DNA from: Hahnella aquatica
Lineage (GTDB): Bacteria; Pseudomonadota; Gammaproteobacteria; Burkholderiales; Burkholderiaceae_A
Reading direction: 5' to 3'
Assembly: GCA_965194505.1 (NCBI GenBank)
Contig: OZ239144.1
Location: 1,550,001-1,614,000 of the forward strand
DNA: 64,000 bases
Numbering within the stretch: the first letter of the stretch is position 1; each line of letters opens with the position of its first letter. The position numbers and the translations under genes are program-made. The notes under the pieces were generated by a model that was given only the letters and a program-made list of their open reading frames with translations, was not told where the DNA came from and ran no database searches. Shown piece by piece: positions 33,522-42,031 of the stretch.

Positions 33522-33913
33522 TTTTTTCGGAGGAACTTGGCCAGGGCCTCGGCCGCTGGCACGACGGCCTTTGGAAGGCCTTGGGTCACGGGCGCGTTCG
33601 AGGAACCCAGCGATGACACGGGGCTCAGCGAGGGGCGGGCCTCGCCTTGGCCTGCGGGCCACTCCGCCAAGGTATTGATCTGTTGCATCGACACGCCCAG
33701 CAGCAGGTCTTTGTCCCGAACTCGAACCAGCACCACACGCTGACGCGAGCCGGTGGCCAGAGACTCGATGAGCTGAATTTGTCGGCCGCTGCCCAGCGCG
33801 CCGGGCTGAAACCGGCGCAGCAGATAGAGCACCACAGCCAGCAGCCCAATGACCAGCAGAAAACTGCTCGCCATGGAGAGCCAGTCCATGCTGTTGGCGA
33901 GCCCGTTGGTCAT
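33518..33913 (-). CDS. fliO: Flagellar export assembly protein FliO
   Basis: FliO helps FliP assemble. The 131-residue protein has one N-terminal membrane helix (WLSMASSFLLVIGLLAVVLYLL) followed by a basic cytoplasmic part with LGSGRQIQLIESLATGSRQRVVLVRV and KDLLLGVSMQQINTL, the usual FliO pattern. Ends FLRKK, its stop overlapping the fliP start. Confidence 0.92.
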   Translation of the reverse strand: MTNGLANSMDWLSMASSFLLVIGLLAVVLYLLRRFQPGALGSGRQIQLIESLATGSRQRVVLVRVRDKDLLLGVSMQQINTLAEWPAGQGEARPSLSPVSSLGSSNAPVTQGLPKAVVPAAEALAKFLRKK

Positions 33914-33924
33914 CGAGGGGCCTC

Positions 33925-34254
33925 TTAGACTTGCTTGAGCCGCTCGGCCGCCGGCACCACGCGGGTGAGGCGAATGCCGTAGCGGTCGTTGACGAGCACG
34001 ATCTCACCCTGGGCCACCACGGTCTGGTTGACCAGGAGATCCAGGGGCTCACCGGCCAGGCGATCGAGTTCGACCACACTGCCCTGGGCCAGGCGGAGCA
34101 AGTCGCGAATCTTCAGGGAGGCGCGGCCCACTTCAATGGAGATGGTGACCGGAATGTTCTGCAGGACTTCAGGGTCGATCTGCCCCCCTTTGCCCGAGAC
34201 ATCCATGTCGGCCAAGACATCGGTTTCGTTTTGTTGGTCTGCTGGGTTTTCCAT
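33925..34254 (-). CDS. fliN: Flagellar motor switch protein FliN
   Basis: FliN is part of the cytoplasmic C ring. The 109-residue protein has an acidic N-terminus and the SpoA domain: LQNIPVTISIEVGRASLKIRDLLRLAQGSVVELDR, then EPLDLLVNQTVVAQGEIVLVNDRYGIRLTRVV (diagnostic core GEIVLVNDRYGIRLT). Starts three bases after fliM. Confidence 0.96.
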   Translation of the reverse strand: MENPADQQNETDVLADMDVSGKGGQIDPEVLQNIPVTISIEVGRASLKIRDLLRLAQGSVVELDRLAGEPLDLLVNQTVVAQGEIVLVNDRYGIRLTRVVPAAERLKQV

Positions 34255-34257
34255 GGC

Positions 34258-35268
34258 TTAGTCCTGTCTGGTCTTACCGGTCACGTCGTAGGAACTGCGA
34301 ATCTGAATGGCCATCTGGTTGTCCTGCACGCCGACATCCGCGTCATACGAGGCGATGTTGGCAATGCGAACCTGGGCCGCATCGGGCTTTTTGAAGTACA
34401 GCAGGTCACCCACCTTGAGGTTGCGAAGGGTGTGCAGGTTGCTGGGGATGTGGCCCAGCAGCGTCTCGAGTTCCAGTGATGCCTCGAAGGTGGCCTCACG
34501 CAAGGCCTCACGCCAATTGCGCTCGGTGCTCTCGTTGCCCTCACTGGTCTGCACCCGGCTGCGCAGGACATCGCGCATGGGCTTGAGCGAGGCATAGGGG
34601 TAGACGAGATCAATGAAGGACTCCACATCGGGGTTGTCCACCTCAAAGCGGCTGAGAATGACCAGGTCGTTCTCGTCGGCAATCTGTGCGAACTGGGGAT
34701 TGATCTCGGAGGTGATCATCTCCACATCGAGTTTGAGCAACGGGCCCCAGGCATCCTTGAGGCTGCGAAAGAAAACATCGAGCACGATGCCGATCACCCG
34801 GGTCTCGGTGGGGGTGAAGAGCCGGGTGGGCGGCAGGGGCCCACGGCTGCGGCCGTTGCCCAGGCCACCGAAGAAGACATCGAGCGAGGCGAAGATCATG
34901 TTGGGCTCAATCACCACGAGCGAGTTACCCCGCAATGGATTGATCCGAATCATGTTGACCGACAGCGGCGCCTTGAGTGACTTGAGATAGTCGCCGTAGC
35001 GCACGATCTCGGCCTTCATGGGGGTGATCTTCGGTGTAGACCGCAGCACCTCGACCAGGCCCAGGCGGAAGAGCCGCAGGAACCGCTCATTGATCATCTC
35101 AATGGCGCCCACGTTGATGCCCAGGGAGCTGTCTTCGCTGGCGAGGTCGTGCTTGCGCACCCTCACCTTGTTGTTGAATCCAGTCTCCGCGGGAATCGAA
35201 CCATCGGCCAGCCCCTCTTGAAGGGCTGCGAGTTCTTCTTCGCTGAGCAGGCTGGGATTGGCGGCCAT
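34258..35268 (-). CDS. fliM: Flagellar motor switch protein FliM
   Basis: FliM is the C-ring subunit that binds CheY-P. The 336-residue protein begins MAANPSLLSEEELAALQEGL, which contains the CheY-binding LS..E..AL motif, then the middle domain with MINERFLRLFRLGLVEVLRS and PLRGNSLVVIEPNMIFASLDVFFGG, and the SpoA domain (HTLRNLKVGDLLYFKKPD). This motif implies a chemotaxis system elsewhere in the genome. Confidence 0.95.
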   Translation of the reverse strand: MAANPSLLSEEELAALQEGLADGSIPAETGFNNKVRVRKHDLASEDSSLGINVGAIEMINERFLRLFRLGLVEVLRSTPKITPMKAEIVRYGDYLKSLKAPLSVNMIRINPLRGNSLVVIEPNMIFASLDVFFGGLGNGRSRGPLPPTRLFTPTETRVIGIVLDVFFRSLKDAWGPLLKLDVEMITSEINPQFAQIADENDLVILSRFEVDNPDVESFIDLVYPYASLKPMRDVLRSRVQTSEGNESTERNWREALREATFEASLELETLLGHIPSNLHTLRNLKVGDLLYFKKPDAAQVRIANIASYDADVGVQDNQMAIQIRSSYDVTGKTRQD

Positions 35269-35283
35269 GTTGTGTGCCCCTGG

Positions 35284-35931
35284 TTACTGAACGACGAACT
35301 CGGTGAAGAGCACCTGCTCAATGCCGCCGAAGTCCTCGTATTTCTCGAGCACGGCGTTCATGGCCAGGCGGATCTTCTCGGCGAGTTCAATCCGGAAGGT
35401 GGGTTTGTCGATCTCGGCCTCGGTCACCTGACGCATGACATCCAGCGCGGCATTGCGAAGGGCGAAGTCGTGCTTCTCCATGTTCTGGAGCACCTTGTCG
35501 TCGTAGTGGGTCATGATGGCCACCGTGACCTGCATGACCTTGCGCGAGCCCGTCACGTTTGCCAGGAGTGGTCGGCCCATTTCTTTGTAGCGCGACTCAA
35601 ACTTCTTCACGTCGGCCGCGTTCTTGGTGACCTTGTCCGGACCCACGGGGGCTTCTTTGGTGTTGGGAAGGGGCTTGCCATCGGGGCCGAGTTTGGGAGC
35701 GCCGTCGCCCTCGCCTTCAGCAGCCTTGGCCTCTTCGGCAGCCTTCTCGGCCTCGGCCTTCTTCAGGAGTTCTTCCACGGAGTTGGGGTCGGGCTGGCTA
35801 AAGAAGCCAGTCACGGCCAGGGTACCCACCACGGTGACTGCGAGCAGCACCAGAAGACCCACGATCAGTAGGATCAATTTCAGGGGCGATTTCTTCTTGC
35901 CGCCTTCTTGTTGCTCTTGTTCGTCCGCCAT
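35284..35931 (-). CDS. fliL: Flagellar basal-body protein FliL
   Basis: FliL surrounds the stators and supports torque. The 215-residue sequence has a basic N-terminus, one membrane helix (about 16-43, LKLILLIVGLLVLLAVTVVG), an unusually long Glu/Ala-rich linker (about 55-95) and the FliL periplasmic domain with VTGSRKVMQVTVAIMTHYDD and ends GIEQVLFTEFVVQ, the conserved FliL tail. An internal sigma-54 site in fliK (36143-36157) may drive it. Confidence 0.93.
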   Translation of the reverse strand: MADEQEQQEGGKKKSPLKLILLIVGLLVLLAVTVVGTLAVTGFFSQPDPNSVEELLKKAEAEKAAEEAKAAEGEGDGAPKLGPDGKPLPNTKEAPVGPDKVTKNAADVKKFESRYKEMGRPLLANVTGSRKVMQVTVAIMTHYDDKVLQNMEKHDFALRNAALDVMRQVTEAEIDKPTFRIELAEKIRLAMNAVLEKYEDFGGIEQVLFTEFVVQ

Positions 35932-35967
35932 CTTCGTTTCCTTCTTGGTTAATCCATCACTGCGTCC

Positions 35968-37482
35968 TCACACCAGGACATCCAAACGACCATCTGAGGA
36001 CGTCGGCCGAGAAGTCAACCCCTCGACCACTGCCACAGGCTGGGCATCACCTGATTGGACTGCTGACTGCGCGTTGCGATTCCGATTGTGACCCGTCTGA
36101 TCGCCATTTTTTTGACGGGATGAGTCACCCACCGTCAGTGAAGCAACGTCTGTGCCAGCGCGCTCCAGTGTCTCACGCAGCCTGGGCAGGGCCTCTTGCA
36201 GGAGGTCTCGGGTGACCAGTTGACTCGCCCGGAAGGAGGCCTCCAGCTCGCCGCCCTTCCACTGCAGTTCAATTTGGATCTCACCGAGAGCCCGTGGGTG
36301 AACATCCATGTTCACCTTCCAGTTTCCTTGGGCGATCTGCTGCACCAGGCGCTGGTTCATCAGTTCACCAAAACGCTGGGCCAGCTGTTGGTTGCCTTGG
36401 CGGCCCTGGCCGCCATCGCCCGTGCTCGAACCCAGGGCACCGCCACCCAGTCGGGATGAGCCGCCCGCGGCCAGATCGCCTGCGATCCGATCCACATCGG
36501 CATCCGGCCCATCCAGGGGCAGGCTCGCGCCCAGGTCGGCCGCCTGGAGGCTCGCCAGCCGGTCAGCCGCCGTGGGCATGGGTGCGGCCGCCTCGGCCAT
36601 TTTTTCAAAGACCACCGAGCGCAGCACCAGGGGGTCGAGCCGAATGCCCTCGCCCGCCATCGACTGCTCTGCCCGCTGAGACCAGACCGCCGCGGCCTGG
36701 GGGTCCAGCACTGGAACACGAATGCGGTGGGCCACAAAGGCGCCCAGGTCGGTGTTGGCCTCTGCGCCGTCGGCTCCTTCGGCAACTGTTGCAACCCCAT
36801 TGGCATCGACCCCAGCGCCCGAGAGTGCCGCACGCATGGCAGCCTCGAGGCCAGTCGCAGTTGCAACCGCCGGTGTTGAGGGCGTTGTGGGCGCCCACAA
36901 ACCGGGGTTCGGAGACGCGCTCGGCGCACCACCTGGGCCGCCCGCCAGCAGCCCAAGCGCCGCCCACTCGGCCTGCGCGCCCGGAATGCCCGCGAGGCCT
37001 GGCTGATCGTCGCCCTCGGCACCACCGGCCCCCAGGAGCAAGGCGGCCACCGCCGTCTCCGGAAGCCCCGCCGCCTTGGCGAAGTCCAGTAAGTCGGCAT
37101 CGGTGGGGGGGTCACCCGCCACCAGCAGGGTGCCGGCGCGTCCCAAGGGAATTTCTCGCAAGGCCCCCCGGGCCGCCAATGCCTTGGTGCGCTGGGACTT
37201 GAGGTCTGTGCCAGCGTCCTCGTCGTCATTCCCCGCACCCTGGGATTTTTGAGGCGGGCGCTCACCATCATCTTGTTTGCGACGCACATCGGCAATCTCC
37301 GACCGCTCCCGCTGATCGTCCAGAGCCGCCCGTTGCTGCTGGTGCACGGCTGAAAAGGTGTCTCGAAAGTCGGGCCCATCCCTGGGGGTGGTCGGCCGGG
37401 AATCGACACGGGACGTGCTCGCAGACTCCACGGGATCGGGCAATACAGGTGCTTGAAAGAGGGTGTCCAGGGATGCATTCAT
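35968..37482 (-). CDS. fliK: Hook-length control protein FliK
   Basis: FliK measures hook length and triggers the FlhB switch. The C-terminal Flg_hook domain (about 395-475) has RLVQQIAQGNWKVNMDVHPRALGEIQIELQWKGGELEASF (core HPRALGEIQIELQWKGG). The N-terminal 390 residues are Ala/Pro/Asp rich, as usual. The ATG at 37482 (504 residues) is chosen because upstream codons to 37677 overlap a sigma-54 promoter and look non-coding. No clear ribosome site is seen, so the start is moderately secure. Confidence 0.92.
   Translation of the reverse strand: MNASLDTLFQAPVLPDPVESASTSRVDSRPTTPRDGPDFRDTFSAVHQQQRAALDDQRERSEIADVRRKQDDGERPPQKSQGAGNDDEDAGTDLKSQRTKALAARGALREIPLGRAGTLLVAGDPPTDADLLDFAKAAGLPETAVAALLLGAGGAEGDDQPGLAGIPGAQAEWAALGLLAGGPGGAPSASPNPGLWAPTTPSTPAVATATGLEAAMRAALSGAGVDANGVATVAEGADGAEANTDLGAFVAHRIRVPVLDPQAAAVWSQRAEQSMAGEGIRLDPLVLRSVVFEKMAEAAAPMPTAADRLASLQAADLGASLPLDGPDADVDRIAGDLAAGGSSRLGGGALGSSTGDGGQGRQGNQQLAQRFGELMNQRLVQQIAQGNWKVNMDVHPRALGEIQIELQWKGGELEASFRASQLVTRDLLQEALPRLRETLERAGTDVASLTVGDSSRQKNGDQTGHNRNRNAQSAVQSGDAQPVAVVEGLTSRPTSSDGRLDVLV
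36143..36157 (-). promoter_or_regulatory. Internal sigma-54 promoter candidate of fliL, within fliK
   Basis: Minus strand TGGCAC-AGACG-TTGC followed by TTC: a full match to the consensus -24/-12 elements with correct spacing. It is inside the fliK coding region, with an expected start near 36131, 200 nt before the fliL ATG. Confidence 0.65.
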
Positions 37483-37523
37483 GGTGGGCGTCGCGGTCAA
37501 GGGTTTCCGGTGTCTCCTAATAA

Positions 37524-37538
37524 GCAAGCTTCGGGCCG
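37524..37538 (-). promoter_or_regulatory. Sigma-54 promoter candidate of fliK
   Basis: Minus strand CGGCCC-GAAGC-TTGC then TTATT: perfect -12 element and spacing, four of six -24 bases. Expected start near 37512, 30 nt before the fliK ATG. Divergent from the flhA promoter. Confidence 0.55.
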
Positions 37539-37598
37539 TTGCCACCTGGCCGATGGCACCCCATCCCAGCCGACGACCCCGGACTTGGCCCCGCCGCG

Positions 37599-37613
37599 TG
37601 GCACAACGGTTGC
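37599..37613 (+). promoter_or_regulatory. Sigma-54 promoter of flhA
   Basis: TGGCAC-AACGG-TTGC followed by TT: a full match to the -24/-12 consensus with exact spacing. Expected start near 37625, 65 nt before the flhA ATG. Confidence 0.85.
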
Positions 37614-37689
37614 TTATAGAGGTCGGGGAGACCCAGAACGATTTTTGGCAACCGATTGATTTACTTGAGAAAAGCATAGAGACCCGCGA

Positions 37690-39801
37690 ATGGCAAGCCT
37701 GAGTTTGTCGAGCTTACGACAGAGCGCAATGAAGTTTGAGTTCAGTGGACTGGGGATTCCGGCCCTGGTGCTGCTCATCATGGCCATGCTGGTGCTGCCC
37801 CTGCCGCCACTGCTGCTGGACTTGCTCTTCACCTTCAACATTCTGGTCGGCCTGATCATCATCATGGTGGCCATCGGGGTGCAGCGGCCGCTCGACTTCT
37901 CCTCCTTTCCAGCTGTCATTTTGCTGACCACCATGCTGCGCCTGGCCCTGAATGTGGCCTCGACCCGGGTGGTCTTGGTCGAAGGCCACACCGGCCCCGA
38001 TGCCGCGGGCAAGGTCATTCAGGCCTTTGGCGAATTCGTGATCGCCGGCAATTACCTGGTTGGTATCGTGGTCTTCGGCATCTTGGTCCTCATCAACTTC
38101 GCGGTGATCACCAAGGGCGCGGGACGCGTCTCTGAGGTCACCGCCCGATTCACCCTGGATGCCATGCCTGGCAAACAGATGGCGATTGATGCTGACCTGA
38201 ACGCCGGCGTGATCGACCAAGAGACTGCCAAGAAGCGCCGCGAAGAGATCTCCCAAGAGGCGGACTTCTTTGGCTCCATGGACGGTGCGTCCAAATTCGT
38301 GAAAGGCGACGCCGTCGCCGGCCTGATCATTCTGTTTGTGAACATTCTGGGCGGCATGGTGGTGGGACTGGCCCAGCACGACCTCAGCTTCAAGGAGGCC
38401 GGAGAGACCTATGTGCTGCTGACCATCGGCGATGGCCTGGTGGCACAGATTCCCGCCCTCTTCTTGTCGCTCGCCACCGCCATCGTGGTGACCCGCGTCA
38501 CAACCTCCGAGAACATGACCGAGCAGGCCAAGAGCCAGCTCTCGAATCCGTCGGCCCTCTTCATTGCAGGCGGCATTCTCGGCGCGCTGGGCATGGTGCC
38601 CGGCATGCCCAGCATGATGTTCCTGACGCTCGCGGCTGCATCCACAGGCGTGGGCTTCATGGTCATGCGCAGCAAGGCCATGCCGCCAGCCCCCACCGCC
38701 GAAGAGGCCGCGGCCCAGGCGGCGGCCGATGCACCCAAAGAACTCGACTGGGACGATGTCGACACCGTGGATGTGATTGGCCTGGAGATCGGCTACGGCC
38801 TGATTCCCTTGGTGAATGCCGAAACCGGCGGCCAGCTCATGAACCGCGTCAAAGGTGTGCGCAAGAAACTCTCAGCCGAGCTGGGCTACCTGGTGCAACC
38901 GGTTCGCATTCGGGATTCCCTCACGCTCGACCCCGACCACTATCGGATCGTGATCAATGGCGTGGCCCGCGGCAAGGGCGAGGTGAAGGTGGGCCGTGAG
39001 CTCGCCATCAGCCCCGGCCAGGTCTACGGAACGCTCGAAGGCATTCCCACCAAAGACCCAGCCTTCGGCCTGGATGCCGTCTGGATCGACCCGGCCCAGC
39101 GCGACCATGCCCGAACCCTGGGCTATACGGTGGTCGATGCCGCCACGGCCATGGCCACCCACCTGAACAAGGTGCTGCGTGAAGGGGCGGCTGAACTGCT
39201 CAGCCACGACGAAACCCAACAGCTGCTCGACAAGCTTGCCAGCCGCTTCCCGAAACTGGTCGAGGAACTCGTGCCAGCCAAGCTCTCGCTGGGCGTGGTG
39301 ACCCGGGTGCTGCAGAACCTGCTCGATGAGGGCGTGTCCATTCGCGACATGCGCACGATTGTGGAGGCGCTCTCGGAGTCCTGCAGCAAGACCCAAGACC
39401 CGCTCGAACTCACGACCCTGGTTCGGCCCAAGCTTGGCCGCATGATTGTGCAGGCCTTGCTCGACAGCCAAGACACGCTGGCCGTCATGACCCTCGACCC
39501 ATCGCTCGAGCAGGTGCTTCACAACACCATTCAGCAGCACCGTGGCGACCCCGCCAACATCATTCTGGAACCCGGCCTGGCCGAGGGCCTCTTTCGTGCC
39601 CTTCGCGAGAGCACCAAGAAGGTGGAGGACGGTGGCAACAACGCCGTGCTCGTGGTCTCCCCCGTGCTGCGGCCCTGGCTCTCAAAGGCGGCCAAGCACC
39701 GCGCCGATGGCCTGGCCGTCATCTCTTATAGCGAAATTCCAGATGACCAGTCCGTCAAGGTCATCGAAACCGTTGAAATCACATCCAGACAAGAAGGGTG
39801 A
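37690..39801 (+). CDS. flhA: Flagellar export gate protein FlhA
   Basis: FlhA is the large membrane gate and docking platform of flagellar export. The 703-residue protein has about eight membrane helices in its first 320 residues, starting LVLLIMAMLVLPLPPLLLDL. The FHIPEP signature region reads GRVSEVTARFTLDAMPGKQMAIDADLNAG (core FTLDAMPGKQMAIDADLN). The cytoplasmic domain starts about residue 345 and includes the linker and chaperone-docking parts. Heads the plus-strand operon flhA-flhF-flhG-fliA. Confidence 0.97.
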   Translation: MASLSLSSLRQSAMKFEFSGLGIPALVLLIMAMLVLPLPPLLLDLLFTFNILVGLIIIMVAIGVQRPLDFSSFPAVILLTTMLRLALNVASTRVVLVEGHTGPDAAGKVIQAFGEFVIAGNYLVGIVVFGILVLINFAVITKGAGRVSEVTARFTLDAMPGKQMAIDADLNAGVIDQETAKKRREEISQEADFFGSMDGASKFVKGDAVAGLIILFVNILGGMVVGLAQHDLSFKEAGETYVLLTIGDGLVAQIPALFLSLATAIVVTRVTTSENMTEQAKSQLSNPSALFIAGGILGALGMVPGMPSMMFLTLAAASTGVGFMVMRSKAMPPAPTAEEAAAQAAADAPKELDWDDVDTVDVIGLEIGYGLIPLVNAETGGQLMNRVKGVRKKLSAELGYLVQPVRIRDSLTLDPDHYRIVINGVARGKGEVKVGRELAISPGQVYGTLEGIPTKDPAFGLDAVWIDPAQRDHARTLGYTVVDAATAMATHLNKVLREGAAELLSHDETQQLLDKLASRFPKLVEELVPAKLSLGVVTRVLQNLLDEGVSIRDMRTIVEALSESCSKTQDPLELTTLVRPKLGRMIVQALLDSQDTLAVMTLDPSLEQVLHNTIQQHRGDPANIILEPGLAEGLFRALRESTKKVEDGGNNAVLVVSPVLRPWLSKAAKHRADGLAVISYSEIPDDQSVKVIETVEITSRQEG

Positions 39802-39806
39802 ACACC

Positions 39807-41159
39807 ATGGAACTCCGACGCATCCTGGCCAGAGACTTACGAGCCGCCACAGAAAAGGCGGTGGCCCTCTATGGCAAAGAGGCACTGGTGATCTCGCATG
39901 AGCAGGTCAATGGACAGACCGAGGTCATCGTGGCCGTGGACCTGGAGGCCGATCCCATCGCCATGCGCCTGGCCGACCGCGAGACGACCGCACCCGCGAC
40001 CGTCGATGCCGCCCGCACTCTTGCAGCCCGAGTCGAGCCCAGCTTTGCACCCATCAATTTTGGCGAGGCCCTGCAGCGCGAACTACAAGAGATCGACATG
40101 GCCATGCCCGATGAGCGGGCCGAGCCCGAGCTGAGGGCCGAGATCGACGCCACGCCCCTGCGCCTGGCCCAAGAACCCGAGGCCAACCGCGGCCGTGACC
40201 AGATTCGAGCCCGGGAGATCGTGGACCTGGTTCGTCAAGAGATGGCCATTCTGCGGCGCGACCTCCGCCTGAGCCAGTCGGTGGGAGGCTTTGGTGCCCC
40301 CATGCTCGGTGGACTGGCCGCCCAGTTCGACCAGGCCCTGCAGGCCGATCACGCACCCATTGGGCTGCGCATGCTCATCACCGACCACATTCAGTCCGCC
40401 AACAACAGCCAAATGGCGCTCTCCCAAATTGAAGAGCTGCTCAAGGGCAGCATGGGGTCGGCCGTGCATGAGGGTCCCCTGGCGGGCATTCATGTGGTGA
40501 TGGGCCCCTCGGGCGCTGGCAAGACCAGCACCGTGACCAAACTCGCCGCCGAGGCCGCCCAAGGCCTGGGCACCGACCAAGTGGCCGTGCTGAGCTGGTG
40601 CGACACACGCCTGGGCGCCTGGGCACAGATTCAAATGGGCTGCGCCAAGCTGGGGGTGGACTGCTTCCGCGCCCAAGAGACCAGCCTCTTGCTGCCGCTG
40701 CTGGAGGAACTGCGCGGCCGCGCCTGCGTGATCATCGACACCCCGGGCATTGAGATGGCACGCCACCGGGCTCGTCTCGAGGAACTCATCCCCGAGGCCA
40801 TTTTCCATCTGGCCCTGCCGCTCGATGCGGCCAGCCACCAGGTCGAAGGCCTGCTCAAAAAACATGCATGGTCGAGCCTCATGGTGACCAAGGTCGACGA
40901 GGCCGTGCACGGCTGGGGGCTCATTGCCGCCCTGTGCCACCGGCCCATGGCGCTCTACCCCTTCACCGGTGGCCAGGCCGATGGCACGGGCCGCCAGGCC
41001 TTTGGCACCGGGGCCTTGGCCCGCATGGCCGTCGACCACCTCGCCAAGGAGTTGGCCCATCAGGCCAAACAGACGGAGAACGATAGAATGGGAGAGGCCA
41101 CTGCCCAGCTGGCCCAGGCGGCGCAGACCGTCTTGCAGGCCGGGCGAGCCTCTCTTTAA
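39807..41159 (+). CDS. flhF: Polar flagellum GTPase FlhF
   Basis: FlhF is an SRP-type GTPase that places the flagellum at the pole. From ATG 39807 (450 residues) the parts are an N-terminal basic region, a variable B domain (to about 145), and the N and G domains. G1 is GPSGAGKT (233-240), with DTPGIE as G3 and TKVDEA as G4. A GTG at 39798 overlaps the flhA stop and would add three residues; the AAGG site suits the ATG better. Followed by flhG, its usual partner. Confidence 0.94.
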   Translation: MELRRILARDLRAATEKAVALYGKEALVISHEQVNGQTEVIVAVDLEADPIAMRLADRETTAPATVDAARTLAARVEPSFAPINFGEALQRELQEIDMAMPDERAEPELRAEIDATPLRLAQEPEANRGRDQIRAREIVDLVRQEMAILRRDLRLSQSVGGFGAPMLGGLAAQFDQALQADHAPIGLRMLITDHIQSANNSQMALSQIEELLKGSMGSAVHEGPLAGIHVVMGPSGAGKTSTVTKLAAEAAQGLGTDQVAVLSWCDTRLGAWAQIQMGCAKLGVDCFRAQETSLLLPLLEELRGRACVIIDTPGIEMARHRARLEELIPEAIFHLALPLDAASHQVEGLLKKHAWSSLMVTKVDEAVHGWGLIAALCHRPMALYPFTGGQADGTGRQAFGTGALARMAVDHLAKELAHQAKQTENDRMGEATAQLAQAAQTVLQAGRASL

Positions 41160-41174
41160 TTGAATACCACCCAT

Positions 41175-41981
41175 ATGAGCACCCAAAAGAGACCAGACGT
41201 CATCGGCGTGGCCAGCGGCAAAGGGGGCGTCGGCAAGACGACCATCGCCGTGAACCTGGCCACCGCCATGGCCGCCGAAGGCCGCAAGGTGGTGCTCTTC
41301 GATGCCGACATGGGCCTGGCCAATGCGCAGATTGCACTGGGTCAGAAGGCTGCCTTTCACTTTGGGCACGTGCTCACGGGCGAGAAAACCCTGCACGAGG
41401 TCATGGTCAGCACGCCCCATGGCGTGCGCCTGATTCCTGGCGGCTCTGGCATCTCGGAGCTTGCAAGCCTGGATGCCGTGGCATCGGGCGCCATCGTGCA
41501 AGCCTTCAGCCAGCTCGAAGATGAGATCGATGCCCTGATTGTGGATGCGGCCGCGGGCATCTCCTCGCAGGTCATCACCTTCATGCGCGCGGTCGGCCGA
41601 CGGCTCATTGTGGTGAAGGATGAGCCCTCCTCCATTGCCGATGCCTACGGCATCATCAAGGTGCTCGCCCAAGAAGGCGTGACCGACGAGATCTACCTGC
41701 TGCCCAACATGGTCGAAGACCAGGCCGCCGGCGCCCTGCTCCATGCCCGCATCAACGATGTGGCCAGCCGCTTCCTGGGGCTGCAGCTGGGTTACCTGGG
41801 TAGCATCGAGAACGACGAACTCATTCTGGCGGGCCTGCGCAAGAGCAAGCCCATCCTCGCCCACGCCCCGGGCAGCCTGGGCGCGCGCAACTTCAAAGAC
41901 CTTTCCACCAGCATTCGTGGCCTGCCCCCCGTGCAGGGCATCGAAGGCGGCCTCTCTTTCTTCGTGGAGCGCCAGCTCTGA
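41175..41981 (+). CDS. flhG: MinD-like flagellar number regulator FlhG (FleN)
   Basis: FlhG is a MinD-family ATPase that limits flagellar number. Deviant Walker A GKGGVGKTT lies only about 12 residues from the N-terminus, followed by VVLFDADMGLANAQIALG, IVDAAAGISSQVITFM (Walker B region) and VKDEPSSIADAYGIIK. 268 residues from ATG 41175; a TTG at 41160 touching the flhF stop would add five. The N-terminal activator helix with a DQAxxLR-type motif, described in other FlhG proteins, is not present (see findings). Confidence 0.93.
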   Translation: MSTQKRPDVIGVASGKGGVGKTTIAVNLATAMAAEGRKVVLFDADMGLANAQIALGQKAAFHFGHVLTGEKTLHEVMVSTPHGVRLIPGGSGISELASLDAVASGAIVQAFSQLEDEIDALIVDAAAGISSQVITFMRAVGRRLIVVKDEPSSIADAYGIIKVLAQEGVTDEIYLLPNMVEDQAAGALLHARINDVASRFLGLQLGYLGSIENDELILAGLRKSKPILAHAPGSLGARNFKDLSTSIRGLPPVQGIEGGLSFFVERQL

Positions 41982-42031
41982 AAACGACCAATCCCTACGC
42001 CAGCCCGGCCGACGAGGTCGAGGCCCTGGTC

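Noticed and set aside
33522..34079. An upstream extension of fliP
   Set aside because: It overlaps fliO and fliN in another frame; the ATG at 33521 with a signal peptide and ATGA coupling is the natural start.
37483..37677. An upstream extension of fliK
   Set aside because: It crosses sigma-54 promoter elements on both strands and has no FliK-like sequence.
40083..41864. A 593-codon open frame on the minus strand across flhF and flhG
   Set aside because: It is antisense to two clearly recognised genes; long antisense frames are expected at this GC content, and its protein is His/Gln/Gly-rich with no domain.
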